From: an uncultured Clostridia bacterium
GTDB taxonomy: Bacteria; Bacillota; Clostridia; Christensenellales; UBA1242
Direction: 5' to 3'
NCBI GenBank assembly: GCA_934757825.1
Contig: CAKVLP010000002.1
Span: 62,001 to 126,000, forward strand
DNA length: 64,000 nucleotides
A program made the position numbers and the translations under genes. Numbering within the stretch: position 1 is the first letter of the stretch; every line of letters begins with the position of its first letter. The notes below the pieces were generated by a model, which was not told the origin of the DNA, did no database searches, and saw only the letters and a program-made list of their open reading frames with translations. Of the stretch, positions 42,256-50,906 are shown piece after piece.

Positions 42256-44133
42256 ATGAAAAATATAGAACAAAACAGAATTGAAAAAAGCATTGTAGAA
42301 GAGGTTTTGGACGATTTTAGGTCGCGCCAAGCCCAAAAGAAAAACTACGAAACAGCGTGGGAACTTAACATCAACTTTTTGCTAGGAAACCAATATTGTT
42401 TCATAAACGGCGTCAACGAAATGGTGGACGAAAACAAGCAATATTTCTGGCAAGAACGCGAGGTTTTTAACCATATCGCGCCAATTATGGATTTAAGGCT
42501 TGCAAAACTAAACAACGTTAGACCTACGCTTACAGTTTTGCCATTTTCCGACGACCCAAAGGACATCGCGTGCGCTAAGGTTAGTAAAAACCTTATTAAA
42601 AGCGTCGCTTTTGACCTAAACCTAAGCCAAATTCTAAACGAGGGCACGATGTGGAGCGAGATTTGTGGCACGTCATTTTATAAGATTAGTTGGAACCCAA
42701 ACAAGGGCAGAGTTGTGCGTCGCGACGAAACTGGCAGAAACATCTGCGAGGGCGAGGTTGATTTGGGAGTTGTGTCGCCATATGAAATCTACCCAGAAAA
42801 CAACACAATTTCCCGAATTGAGGATCAAAAAAGCATTATGCACGCCCGCATTTACAATGTCCAAGATATTAAGGATATTTGGGGCGTTGATGTAAAAGGC
42901 GAAGATTTTAACAGTTATTCTATGGGCAACATTAGCAATTTGGGCGGTCTTGGTTACGGCGCAACCAGTTTTGGCATAACCAAGCAGAAGTTTAACAACT
43001 CCGCACTCGTTATCGAAAAGTACGAGCGCCCAAGCCTAACATATCCAAATGGACGCCTTACAATTGTCGCTGGTGACAAACTTGTGTATATGGGCGAATT
43101 GCCATTCGTAAACACATTCGACGGCAAACGCGGATATCCATTTGTAAAACAAACATCGCGTGCGGTTCCAAATAGTTTTTGGGGTACTAGCGTAATTGAG
43201 CGTCTTATCCCAATTCAGCGCTCGTTTAATGCGGTCAAAAACAGAAAGCACGAGTTTTTGAACAGGCTTACGCTCGGCGTGTTGGCGGTTGAAGATGGCT
43301 CAGTCGATATTGATAGCTTAGAAGAAGAGGGGTTGTGCCCAGGAAAAGTTTTGGTGTATAGACAGGGTGCGTCGTTGCCACAGGTTTTGGCAAACGACAA
43401 TATTCCTTCCAGTTTTGAAAAGGAAGAGGAAATGCTTCTAGACGAATTTGTAAATGTGGGCGGAGTATCCGACTTGTTTTCAACGGCAACAATGCAGGGA
43501 GGAAATATAAGCGGTGTTGCGCTAGAACTTCTTATCGAGCAAGACGAAGCGCGCTTGTCCTCGGTGTCTGACCAAATAAAAATCGCCTGCAAGGAAATTG
43601 CAAAACACATTTTGCGACTATACAAGCAATTTGCGATTTTGCCACACACTTCTCGACTTGTAAACGAAAACGGCAATGTTGAAATGTTGCACTGGTGCAC
43701 ATCGGACATAACGAGTGAGGATGTGGTTTTTGAAACTGAAAACGAAGTTAACCAAACGGTCGCACAAAAGCGAAACTTAATTTTCGACCTATTCAAATCG
43801 GGCATTTTCAACGACGAAAATGGCGTTTTAAGGAATTCCACACGCCAAAAACTGCTAGAACAACTTGGATTTGGAATGTGGGAGAACTTGCAAGACGTGC
43901 AAAACTTGCAAATGAATAGAGCCAACAACGAAAATTACGAGTTGCTAAGCAGTGCAAAAATCGACGACCCTTGCGAAATTGACGATCACGAACTTCACAT
44001 AAATGAGCATACTTGCTTTATTCTTGGCAAGGATTTTGAAAAAGCACCAAATAAAGATGTATTAAAGGCAATTTTGCTTGACCATATCAAAAAGCACAAA
44101 GAATTATTAAAGAAAAACAAAGAGGAAGAATAA
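42256..44133 (+). CDS. Phage portal protein (P22-like)
   Basis: 625 residues. The opening NRIEKSIVEEVLDDF, NYETAWELNINFLLGNQY, and NHIAPIMDLRLAKLNNVRPT match long portal proteins of the P22 group; VSPYEIYPEN, PNSFWGTSVIERLIPIQRSF and GNISGVALELLIEQDEARLS are typical wing/stem/crown blocks. The portal ring is the DNA channel and binds TerL. AGGAG precedes ATG. Two bases before the scaffold-like gene. Confidence 0.88.
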   Translation: MKNIEQNRIEKSIVEEVLDDFRSRQAQKKNYETAWELNINFLLGNQYCFINGVNEMVDENKQYFWQEREVFNHIAPIMDLRLAKLNNVRPTLTVLPFSDDPKDIACAKVSKNLIKSVAFDLNLSQILNEGTMWSEICGTSFYKISWNPNKGRVVRRDETGRNICEGEVDLGVVSPYEIYPENNTISRIEDQKSIMHARIYNVQDIKDIWGVDVKGEDFNSYSMGNISNLGGLGYGATSFGITKQKFNNSALVIEKYERPSLTYPNGRLTIVAGDKLVYMGELPFVNTFDGKRGYPFVKQTSRAVPNSFWGTSVIERLIPIQRSFNAVKNRKHEFLNRLTLGVLAVEDGSVDIDSLEEEGLCPGKVLVYRQGASLPQVLANDNIPSSFEKEEEMLLDEFVNVGGVSDLFSTATMQGGNISGVALELLIEQDEARLSSVSDQIKIACKEIAKHILRLYKQFAILPHTSRLVNENGNVEMLHWCTSDITSEDVVFETENEVNQTVAQKRNLIFDLFKSGIFNDENGVLRNSTRQKLLEQLGFGMWENLQDVQNLQMNRANNENYELLSSAKIDDPCEIDDHELHINEHTCFILGKDFEKAPNKDVLKAILLDHIKKHKELLKKNKEEE

Positions 44134-44134
44134 T

Positions 44135-44755
44135 ATGGATGAAAAAATAAAAAATGGAGAACAACCTTACGAGTCTACAACTTTAACCGCAGGGGCGGAT
44201 GTTGAGAGTGAAAGTGTAGTAGAAAGTAATGGCTCTCCACTTGGTAAATTCAAAGATGTAAAGAGTTTAATGGGCGCATATAACTCTTTGCAGAGCGAAT
44301 TTACAAAAAAATGCCAGCAACTAAGCGAGTTAGAAAAGGCCAAAAATAGCGATAATACGCATAGCGTACCGTTTTTTGAGACCCAAAACTGGCAAACATC
44401 GCTTAACGAATTTTTCGATAAAAATCCGCAAGCAAAACAATTTTCCAAAGAGATTGCCTTGGCAATTGTTGACGATAAAGACTTGCAAAATAGCACCTCT
44501 CCGCTAACAAGCGCGTATGCAAAAATTTTGGAAAAAAACTACGAAAATCTTTCAAACGCCATAAATAATGATGATTTTATTATAAAAAAGTTGTCAAAAG
44601 AGGCAAAACAAAATCTTGTGGACGGCTATTTGAAAGAAATTTCAACTGCGCCATTCTTGATGCCGGCAAACTCTGGCAATAGTGTGGCATCGGAAAATAA
44701 AATGCCAGCTTCGTTTTCGGAGGCGGGCGAAATTGCCAAAAAATTATTCAAATAG
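44135..44755 (+). CDS. Scaffold-like head assembly protein
   Basis: 206 residues, acidic, no membrane segment. KFKDVKSLMGAYNSLQSEFT followed by a coiled coil (KKCQQLSELEKAK) is the usual signature of phage scaffold proteins encoded just before the major capsid gene. The rest is helical. No head protease motif (Ser-His-Asp) is visible in it or elsewhere in the module. Confidence 0.75.
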   Translation: MDEKIKNGEQPYESTTLTAGADVESESVVESNGSPLGKFKDVKSLMGAYNSLQSEFTKKCQQLSELEKAKNSDNTHSVPFFETQNWQTSLNEFFDKNPQAKQFSKEIALAIVDDKDLQNSTSPLTSAYAKILEKNYENLSNAINNDDFIIKKLSKEAKQNLVDGYLKEISTAPFLMPANSGNSVASENKMPASFSEAGEIAKKLFK

Positions 44756-44764
44756 GAGAATATT

Positions 44765-45949
44765 ATGGTAGATTTTTCAACTGCAAACAATGCGTTAAAA
44801 ACAGTTTATTTGGGTGTTTTGAGCAATATGCTTAACCTAAAAACAAACCCATTTTTTGCAAAAATTAAACAATCAACAAAAGGCGTTGTTGGTAAAGAAG
44901 TTAAGGTTTTGGCGCCAGTTGGTATAAACGGCGGTATCTGTGCAACAAGTGAAACTGGCGAACTTCCAAGTATCACAGATGCAGGATACGTAACTTTAAC
45001 AAGTAGCCTTAAAAACTTGTACGGCAGAATCGAGATAACCGACAAAGCAATCAGAGCAAGTCAATCTAGCGCTGGTGCATTTGTTAACCTTCTAAACGAC
45101 GAAATGGAAAGACTTATTGAGGCAAGCACCTACAACCTAAGCCGTATGATTTATGGCAATGGTTCTGGTCTTATCACCGAACTTAAAGCACTTTCCACCG
45201 ACAAAAAGTGTATCACTGTTACAAACGCGGCAGCGTTTGCTGACGGAATGATAATTGACCTTTACGAGGAAGCAACTGACTCTATTCCAACTGGTGGCTC
45301 AACATTTAAAGTTGTGGGCGTAGATAGAGCCAACAACAAACTTACTCTTGACAAACAAGTAAGTTTCACCGATGTAGATAAGGGCGGATACTTTGCAGTT
45401 CTTTCAAATTCATTAAACAACGAAATTACAGGTATTGACGCGTTGTTTGACACAACTGTTACAACCCTTTATGGTCTAGCAAAATCAAAATATCGTTTCC
45501 TAGTAGGTTATTTAAAACCAAGTTATGGTACTCTAAGCGAAATTGGTATTATTACCGAACTTGACAAAGTTGAGGCAAACTCTGGAAACCCTATTAACCT
45601 TATCACTTGCAACCCAGACGTTAGAAGAAAATATCAAAGTTTGCTTATCACTGCAAACAAGCCAATGCAAACAATGGAAATTGAGGGCGGATTTAAAGCG
45701 CTTGACTTCTATGGCAAACCACTTATTGCAGATAGATTTGCTAATACCGGAAGTATGTATTTGCTAAACACCGACGACTTTGCTCTTCATCAACTTTGCG
45801 ATTGGGAATGGATGAGCGACGAGAGTGGAAACATTCTTACTCAAAAATCTGGCTATGCTGCATATACTGCAACATTGGTTAAATACGCTGACTTAATTTG
45901 TAACGTACCTTATGGTCAAGGCAAATTGATTGGCATTACAGTGTCATAA
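44765..45949 (+). CDS. Major capsid protein
   Basis: 394 residues. N-arm MVDFSTANNALKTVYLGVLS, E-loop region (TTSETGELPSITDAG-like), P-domain long helix (LLNDEMERLIEASTYNLSRM), GNGSGL and A-domain ending typify HK97-fold capsid proteins. AGGAG precedes ATG. An intrinsic terminator follows directly, so most transcripts may end here, giving excess capsid mRNA. Confidence 0.9.
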   Translation: MVDFSTANNALKTVYLGVLSNMLNLKTNPFFAKIKQSTKGVVGKEVKVLAPVGINGGICATSETGELPSITDAGYVTLTSSLKNLYGRIEITDKAIRASQSSAGAFVNLLNDEMERLIEASTYNLSRMIYGNGSGLITELKALSTDKKCITVTNAAAFADGMIIDLYEEATDSIPTGGSTFKVVGVDRANNKLTLDKQVSFTDVDKGGYFAVLSNSLNNEITGIDALFDTTVTTLYGLAKSKYRFLVGYLKPSYGTLSEIGIITELDKVEANSGNPINLITCNPDVRRKYQSLLITANKPMQTMEIEGGFKALDFYGKPLIADRFANTGSMYLLNTDDFALHQLCDWEWMSDESGNILTQKSGYAAYTATLVKYADLICNVPYGQGKLIGITVS

Positions 45950-45974
45950 AATAAATCTTAAAATATGAGTATTG

Positions 45975-46012
45975 TTAGAGGGCGAAATTTAGTTTCGCTC
46001 TCTAAATTTTTT
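45975..46012 (+). terminator. Terminator/attenuator after capsid gene
   Basis: TTAGAGGGCGAAA (45975-45987) pairs, with one G-T wobble, with TTTCGCTCTCTAA (45993-46005), then ATTTTTT. Lies inside the module, so it should act as a partial stop. Confidence 0.8.
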
Positions 46013-46026
46013 AGGAGTTTTTAAAA

Positions 46027-46398
46027 ATGAAGATAAAACTTAAAGACAATGTGTTTAATGTTACTGATCGACTAAAAAAACTTAATCCAAACTTTTTTGT
46101 GCTTTACAACTTGGAAAATAAAAAATTTGAACTTCATAGTCGCGACTACGGTCGCCTAAGTTATGTGCTTACTTTTCCTTACGATGTACTCGATGGGAGA
46201 GCGATTAACTTTGTGCAAAAATGTTACAATTCGTCACCGGTTGATTTAAATGAGTTAGATAAATATAATAAGCGACTTACGCAAGTTCAGGTCGACAAAG
46301 CAAAAGATGAGACCGAATACAAAATCTCAAAAGTGTATGATTACGCAAACAAAAAATCAAATAATATAACAGAAAATTTTAAAAATATTTGGATATAA
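46027..46398 (+). CDS. Small phage protein downstream of capsid
   Basis: 123 residues after TTAGGAG. Not recognised. Beta-rich N-terminal half (FVLYNLENKKFELHSRDYG) and a helical, charged C-terminal half. Its place between capsid and connector-like genes suggests a head-completion or decoration protein, by position only. Confidence 0.7.
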   Translation: MKIKLKDNVFNVTDRLKKLNPNFFVLYNLENKKFELHSRDYGRLSYVLTFPYDVLDGRAINFVQKCYNSSPVDLNELDKYNKRLTQVQVDKAKDETEYKISKVYDYANKKSNNITENFKNIWI

Positions 46399-46411
46399 AA
46401 TAGGAGAAAAA

Positions 46412-46981
46412 ATGAAAGTAAAAGATATAGTAAAAAAAGTTTTAATATTGCTTCAAAATGATGCGCTTAGTACAAAATTATCAACAGATGGTGCAGAATT
46501 TACAATAAGCGAAAACAAGGAAATTAACTTGATTGTAAATAGCATAAATCTTACTCAGCAAAAAATTGCAACCAATTATGTTAACCTTTACGACACGGTA
46601 AAAGTTACAAATACAAGCGATGTGTTGTTGTATTCAAAAATTACATCGAAACATATTTTTAACATTATTAGTGTAAAAAATAGCATTGGAGAAAAATTGC
46701 ATTTTGTCGCACAACCTACGGGAATTGTCACAAACAAAGGTGTTATTGTCATAAAATATTCATATTTTCCCAACGATGTGACAGTTTCTGACAATTTGAC
46801 TTGTTTTGAAACGCAAGTAAACGAACGCGTATTTGTGTATGGCGCGCTTAGTGAATATCTTTTTGTAAAAGGAAATTTTGATGAAGCACAAATGTGGGAA
46901 GAAAAGTTTAATAATGAATTAAAGCAGTTTCAAATTTCCAAAAAGGACTATGTAAATATAAAACCTAGGAGTTGGAGATAA
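46412..46981 (+). CDS. Head-tail connector/adaptor-like protein
   Basis: 189 residues. MKVKDIVKKVLILLQNDALS, a central beta part, and a helical C-terminal (RVFVYGALSEYLFVKGNFDE) with WEEKFNNELKQF. The last block resembles the ALSEYLxxxGDxExAxxWexkyxxal motif common in podovirus adaptor (tail-tube A / gp4-like) proteins. It would attach the hub to the portal. Last base overlaps the next ATG. Confidence 0.65.
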   Translation: MKVKDIVKKVLILLQNDALSTKLSTDGAEFTISENKEINLIVNSINLTQQKIATNYVNLYDTVKVTNTSDVLLYSKITSKHIFNIISVKNSIGEKLHFVAQPTGIVTNKGVIVIKYSYFPNDVTVSDNLTCFETQVNERVFVYGALSEYLFVKGNFDEAQMWEEKFNNELKQFQISKKDYVNIKPRSWR

Positions 46982-48441
46982 TGAAAGAAATTAAAGTAAA
47001 AGAAAGGGTGATTGATTTTAGTGATTTTTCCAAGGGTGTCGATTACGATACTCTAAATAATCGCAACACGGGTACGGCAATTGACGGCTACAATTTTAAG
47101 TTTGATAGTGGGACATTGTCTACTGGTCTTGGCACGGCTCCGCTTGTTGTTAAATCAAAGGACTATATGCCAAACACTAAGACAATTACTGCTTCTGATA
47201 TGCGAAAAATTTTTGCTTACACTCCAAGCGCTACGACCGAACCTAAGATAGTGATGATAGGTGAGGACGGCAAGGTTTACACTGACCGAATGGAGAGCCT
47301 TACTCCAACATATACCGAACTTTATGACTTTGAAGAATATCCTAATTGGATAAGATATTCTTATGACTCGGTCAATTATTTGCTTTTCTCTACTGACACA
47401 AGATTTTATGTTTATAGTGGCGGAGTGTTTACGACGCAGATTACTGAAAATCCTGTAAACATTTTTGATGTGTGTGCGCACAATGGAATGCTATTTGTCG
47501 TTAAAAATCAGCCATATAAATATGTTATCAATTATTGCACCGACTTAAATCCAGCCAACATTCAAACCAACTTCGGAAATATGAAAAGTATCACTTTGCC
47601 TGATACGTGTGGAAATATTGTAAAACTTGTGAGTTTCAATGACTACTTGTACATATTTTGCGAGTATGGTATTTATCGTTTGGTTTCGTATGAAAGCAAG
47701 AAAAAACTTTATATTGAACCGGTATATTATGGTACAACAAATATTTTCCGCGAATCAATTGTTATGGCTGGGTCGAGGATTGTGTTTACGGCTCGTGATG
47801 GAATTTACACTTTTACAGGATTAAAGGTAAACAAACTAAAACTTAACATTGATAAAATTCTAAAACCAACAAATAGTCCAAATGCAGTTGCGATTTACTC
47901 CGACGGCATTTATTATGTTGCGTGCAACTTGACTTTTAACGATTCTAAAATTATTGGCGCAGAATTTGCGGCACCTCTTTTAAACAACTCAGTTCTTATG
48001 GTTGATTTGGAGAAGGAGAGTGTTGTCATAAACCGTGGGCTTGCGCTATCCGATATGGAGGTTTTCAGAAACTATTCAAACAAAAAACTTGCTTGTGTCA
48101 CAAGTAGTTATCTGGGAACTGAGATTTTCCAATTAGAAGAAAATGGCGTTTATAGGGGTAGTGAGTATTATTTGGACAAGCATTGGCAAACTTGCTACTA
48201 TGACCTAGATATGCCAAACACAATGAAAATCTGCAAAAAAGTAACCATAACCACGGCAACAGACATAACTGTTACGGTTAACTGTGACGATAATACTTTT
48301 GCATATTCGCTAAAAGGCTCGGTAAAACCTCAAACAATCTATGTAAATGAAAAGGGCTACAAATTTGGCTTGACTTTTGATTGTGTCAAATGTACGGCAA
48401 AAATTTCCGATGTGAAAATGGTGGTGGGTGTGTATGAATGA
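46981..48441 (+). CDS. Beta-propeller tail hub-like protein
   Basis: 486 residues from ATG 46981, which shares its A with the preceding stop and follows CTAGGAG. Blade-like repeats recur (VMIGEDGKVYTDR, YLLFSTDTRFYVYSGGVF, FDVCAHNGMLFVVKNQPYKY, LVSFNDYLYIFCEYGIYRL, IVFTARDGIYTFTG). P22 gp10 and related podovirus hubs are propellers of this size and follow the adaptor gene. Assigned from order and repeats, not from a diagnostic motif. Confidence 0.6.
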   Translation: MKEIKVKERVIDFSDFSKGVDYDTLNNRNTGTAIDGYNFKFDSGTLSTGLGTAPLVVKSKDYMPNTKTITASDMRKIFAYTPSATTEPKIVMIGEDGKVYTDRMESLTPTYTELYDFEEYPNWIRYSYDSVNYLLFSTDTRFYVYSGGVFTTQITENPVNIFDVCAHNGMLFVVKNQPYKYVINYCTDLNPANIQTNFGNMKSITLPDTCGNIVKLVSFNDYLYIFCEYGIYRLVSYESKKKLYIEPVYYGTTNIFRESIVMAGSRIVFTARDGIYTFTGLKVNKLKLNIDKILKPTNSPNAVAIYSDGIYYVACNLTFNDSKIIGAEFAAPLLNNSVLMVDLEKESVVINRGLALSDMEVFRNYSNKKLACVTSSYLGTEIFQLEENGVYRGSEYYLDKHWQTCYYDLDMPNTMKICKKVTITTATDITVTVNCDDNTFAYSLKGSVKPQTIYVNEKGYKFGLTFDCVKCTAKISDVKMVVGVYE

Positions 48442-49573
48442 TTCAGTTTTAGATTATACTTACGACCAGACACAGAGGCTTGTTAGAAAAGATCGTGACG
48501 ACGAGGATTCCATTTTTGAAGAAAAAACAGTCAAATATTTCTATAATGTTTCGGGCGGAAATTTCAGTAAGACCATTAACTTTTTATCAAAAAGTGAAGA
48601 GATTATGCTTAGTATATCTGGGCAAGCGAGTGCTCAAACAAGTGTTGTTGTCAAATTAAACAACACCACGGTTTTTAAGTCGAATTTTACAAGTTTGATA
48701 TTCTTGAATGAATATATAAAAACAGACGAAACAAACGCGCTTGAAATAGCAATTTCTTCAAGTAGCGCCATTAACAACTTGCACATTATTCTTAGAGGAG
48801 AAGTGGATTTAGATGTGGAAAAACCACTTTTTGCGTTCTCTTCCACCTACAAAGTTGCAGATAAGGCTGTGTCGACTTACTCGTCAGTTAATGCCTTACT
48901 TGGAGGACTTTTTGACTATAAGTCACCCTCTTATGACAAAATCTATGACATTTGCTTTAATTTTTCCGCTTCAAATACAACAAAAGGTGATTTCGCAATA
49001 TTGTATAAATCATCAAGTGGACTTAATTTGCTTAATGTGACCAAAAGCAAATCTGTTGTGATTACAACCGATGTGGACTCGGCGTGTTTTATCCCTACAA
49101 ACGCGGTCGAATATATGGTGGTTTATGTTAAAAACGGAAAAACATCTGCTGTGTATGTGAATAGTAATATGGAGATCACTCAGACCATTTCCGTTATGTG
49201 TTTGGCGGGTGTTAATGTGACCAAGGTAGTGTCGATATGTGCTGATTCACCTCTTGATTACTTTATCGCTTTTTCTGGGAATACTGTCTACACGGTCGGA
49301 GCAAATTTTAATAACACTGGCGCGGACGTGTTTAATGGCAAGGGCTTTTTAAATGTTTGCCAAGCAAATGACGTTTCGGCGTTTTACAATAACACCAAAC
49401 TTTATTTGTACTGCTTAGGCTTTGGTGAGGTAAAGGTCGTTACACTGGTAGTGAGCACAGGTGTTTCGTATTACAAAGACGAGACCTTCAAAAACTACAA
49501 CGGCGGATTTTTGTTAAATGGTGAGTCGTATCTGTATGGCACGAATACGGTCGACAATGTAAGTAATGAATAA
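48434..49573 (+). CDS. Beta-rich tail fibre/spike-like protein
   Basis: 379 residues from ATG 48434, overlapping the hub gene by 8 bases (an upstream GTG at 48428 is possible). Rich in Ser, Thr, Asn and Val, with beta strands throughout and no signal peptide. No enzyme motif was seen. Position after the hub suggests a receptor-binding fibre or head-closure protein. Confidence 0.6.
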   Translation: MNDSVLDYTYDQTQRLVRKDRDDEDSIFEEKTVKYFYNVSGGNFSKTINFLSKSEEIMLSISGQASAQTSVVVKLNNTTVFKSNFTSLIFLNEYIKTDETNALEIAISSSSAINNLHIILRGEVDLDVEKPLFAFSSTYKVADKAVSTYSSVNALLGGLFDYKSPSYDKIYDICFNFSASNTTKGDFAILYKSSSGLNLLNVTKSKSVVITTDVDSACFIPTNAVEYMVVYVKNGKTSAVYVNSNMEITQTISVMCLAGVNVTKVVSICADSPLDYFIAFSGNTVYTVGANFNNTGADVFNGKGFLNVCQANDVSAFYNNTKLYLYCLGFGEVKVVTLVVSTGVSYYKDETFKNYNGGFLLNGESYLYGTNTVDNVSNE

Positions 49574-50264
49574 GCAAGTAAACGATATTATCGTGAAAGA
49601 AAATTTCAAACAGTTTATTTTAAACGGAGGATTAAGTAATATGAATTATTGGATTGATGAAGATTTTAATAAGCAGGCGGAGAGTGTTGTCTCTAAGTCA
49701 ATTTTGAAAAGCAAGGTGGCAAGGCTAAACAAAACTTTGGAAAATTTGCACCTTACAGACTCTCAGCCAATTTTTAGCAAAACTTGTTTTGATAAACAAG
49801 AAGGCGAGGTTATAAAAGGACAACTCGACAAACTAAATGTTGCCAAGGAAAAGTTGTTGCTTCAAAAGCAGATGCTTGAAACTTGTAAGGAAAAATCCCT
49901 TTCCGATTTCGACCTAGTTAAACTTAGCAAATATGTAGATGACCTTAAAGAGATTGACAAGTCTCTTGACGGTGTTAAAACCGAACAAGAGTCTTTCGCT
50001 GGCAAAATTGCCGAAAGCGGGGCTGAGTATGCTAGGCAAATGGAAGATCTGAAAGGTGCTATGGGCGATTTTGATTTTAGGGAAGCGTCTCCAAAGTTTG
50101 ATGAAAAGTATTCCGCAAATGTGGTTAGTGATTTTAAGGAGCAAAAAGCAAGAGAATATGTCAAAAGTTTTATTTCGAATCTAACTCCTAATGAGCGCGA
50201 ACAGGTGCTCAGCGAAAATGAAAACTTAAAAAGGTATTATTCAAATGTGGGAGAAAATATTTAA
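49566..50264 (+). CDS. Coiled-coil phage protein
   Basis: 232 residues. Long heptad-like helices (about 100-185: LDKLNVAKEKLLLQKQMLET, VKLSKYVDDLKEIDKSLDGV). Start is ambiguous: ATG 49566 overlaps the preceding stop but has no ribosome site; ATG 49641 follows GGAGG (49626-49630) and would give 207 residues. Could be an injection or tail-needle-type protein by position. Overlaps the BhlA-like gene by 20 bases. Confidence 0.65.
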   Translation: MNKQVNDIIVKENFKQFILNGGLSNMNYWIDEDFNKQAESVVSKSILKSKVARLNKTLENLHLTDSQPIFSKTCFDKQEGEVIKGQLDKLNVAKEKLLLQKQMLETCKEKSLSDFDLVKLSKYVDDLKEIDKSLDGVKTEQESFAGKIAESGAEYARQMEDLKGAMGDFDFREASPKFDEKYSANVVSDFKEQKAREYVKSFISNLTPNEREQVLSENENLKRYYSNVGENI

Positions 50265-50490
50265 TTTGGCTATAAGCAACGGCATCTGGGCGGTGTTGTT
50301 TTTGGTGTTGCTATTTTTTCAATTGAAAGACAGCAAAAAACGCGAAGAAAAGTACCAGCGCACTATTGAAACTCTTGGCGCGTCACTAAAAGTTGTGACC
50401 GAGATAAAGGAGGACGTTGAGGATATCAAAAATGAACTTGAACGTCTTAAACCCAAGGAGAAACACGATGAACCTGAAAAACAGGATTAA
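50245..50490 (+). CDS. BhlA/UviB-type holin-like protein
   Basis: 81 residues. One membrane segment (ISNGIWAVLFLVLLFFQL, about 9-26) followed by KKREEKYQRTIETLGASLKV and a coiled coil with a charged tail, which is the BhlA/UviB layout. Such proteins form membrane holes for release of phage or bacteriocin. Overlaps neighbouring genes on both sides. Confidence 0.83.
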   Translation: MWEKIFNLAISNGIWAVLFLVLLFFQLKDSKKREEKYQRTIETLGASLKVVTEIKEDVEDIKNELERLKPKEKHDEPEKQD

Positions 50491-50767
50491 GACCTATGCG
50501 TTTTGGGTCGCTCTAAGTAGTGCGGTAGTGATACTTTTGCAAAGCATCGGCAAGCTTTTCGGGTTTGAAGTGGAAAGTTCGACGATAGAAAACGTCATAA
50601 TGTCGATATGCGGTGTTTTGATTGTATTGGGGATTGTTTCAAATTCTGGCGACAATTCCGACAATCATAGCGGTGGGGTGGAGGGCGAGACGGATTTGCC
50701 GGACACATCTGACCAACCTGCCGACCCTGAAAAACAAGACGGCGATGACGACAGCAAACTAGCCTAG
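50468..50767 (+). CDS. phiLC3-like phage holin
   Basis: 99 residues from ATG 50468, set by AAGGAG (50456-50461). MNLKNRIKTYAFWVALSSAV with two membrane segments (about 10-25, 40-58) ending CGVLIVLGIVSNSGDNS is the phiLC3 holin pattern. An unusually long acidic, Asp/Pro-rich tail of about 40 residues follows. No endolysin gene accompanies the two holin-like genes. Confidence 0.8.
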   Translation: MNLKNRIKTYAFWVALSSAVVILLQSIGKLFGFEVESSTIENVIMSICGVLIVLGIVSNSGDNSDNHSGGVEGETDLPDTSDQPADPEKQDGDDDSKLA

Positions 50768-50773
50768 ATAAAT

Positions 50774-50818
50774 GGGACCGCGAGGGAATAACATATTTCT
50801 TTGCGGACCCTTTTTTTC
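50774..50818 (+). terminator. Terminator closing the phage-like module
   Basis: GGGACCGC pairs with GCGGACCC (one A-A mismatch), then TTTTTTT. Confidence 0.78.
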
Positions 50819-50845
50819 AATGCGTCAAATTATCGGTTTTTTTGG

Positions 50846-50874
50846 TTGATTTTTAATGATAATTGTTTTATAAT
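50846..50874 (+). promoter_or_regulatory. Promoter of 50907 gene
   Basis: TTGATT (50846-50851), 17 bp, TATAAT (50869-50874). Confidence 0.65.
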
Positions 50875-50906
50875 TTATTAGATGTTAACTCATAGGGGGC
50901 GATAGG

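Larger units (their letters stand above)
40340..50818 (+). mobile_element. Compact phage morphogenesis module, possibly domesticated
   Basis: Thirteen same-strand, often overlapping genes in the order TerL, TerS-like, Zn-ribbon-like, portal, scaffold-like, capsid, two connector-like, propeller hub-like, fibre-like, coiled coil, BhlA-like and phiLC3-like holins, then a terminator. All frames are intact. No integrase, repressor, replication, endolysin, tail tube or tape-measure gene, and no att repeats were seen. The gene set implies a short-tailed (P22-like) particle. Confidence 0.8.
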
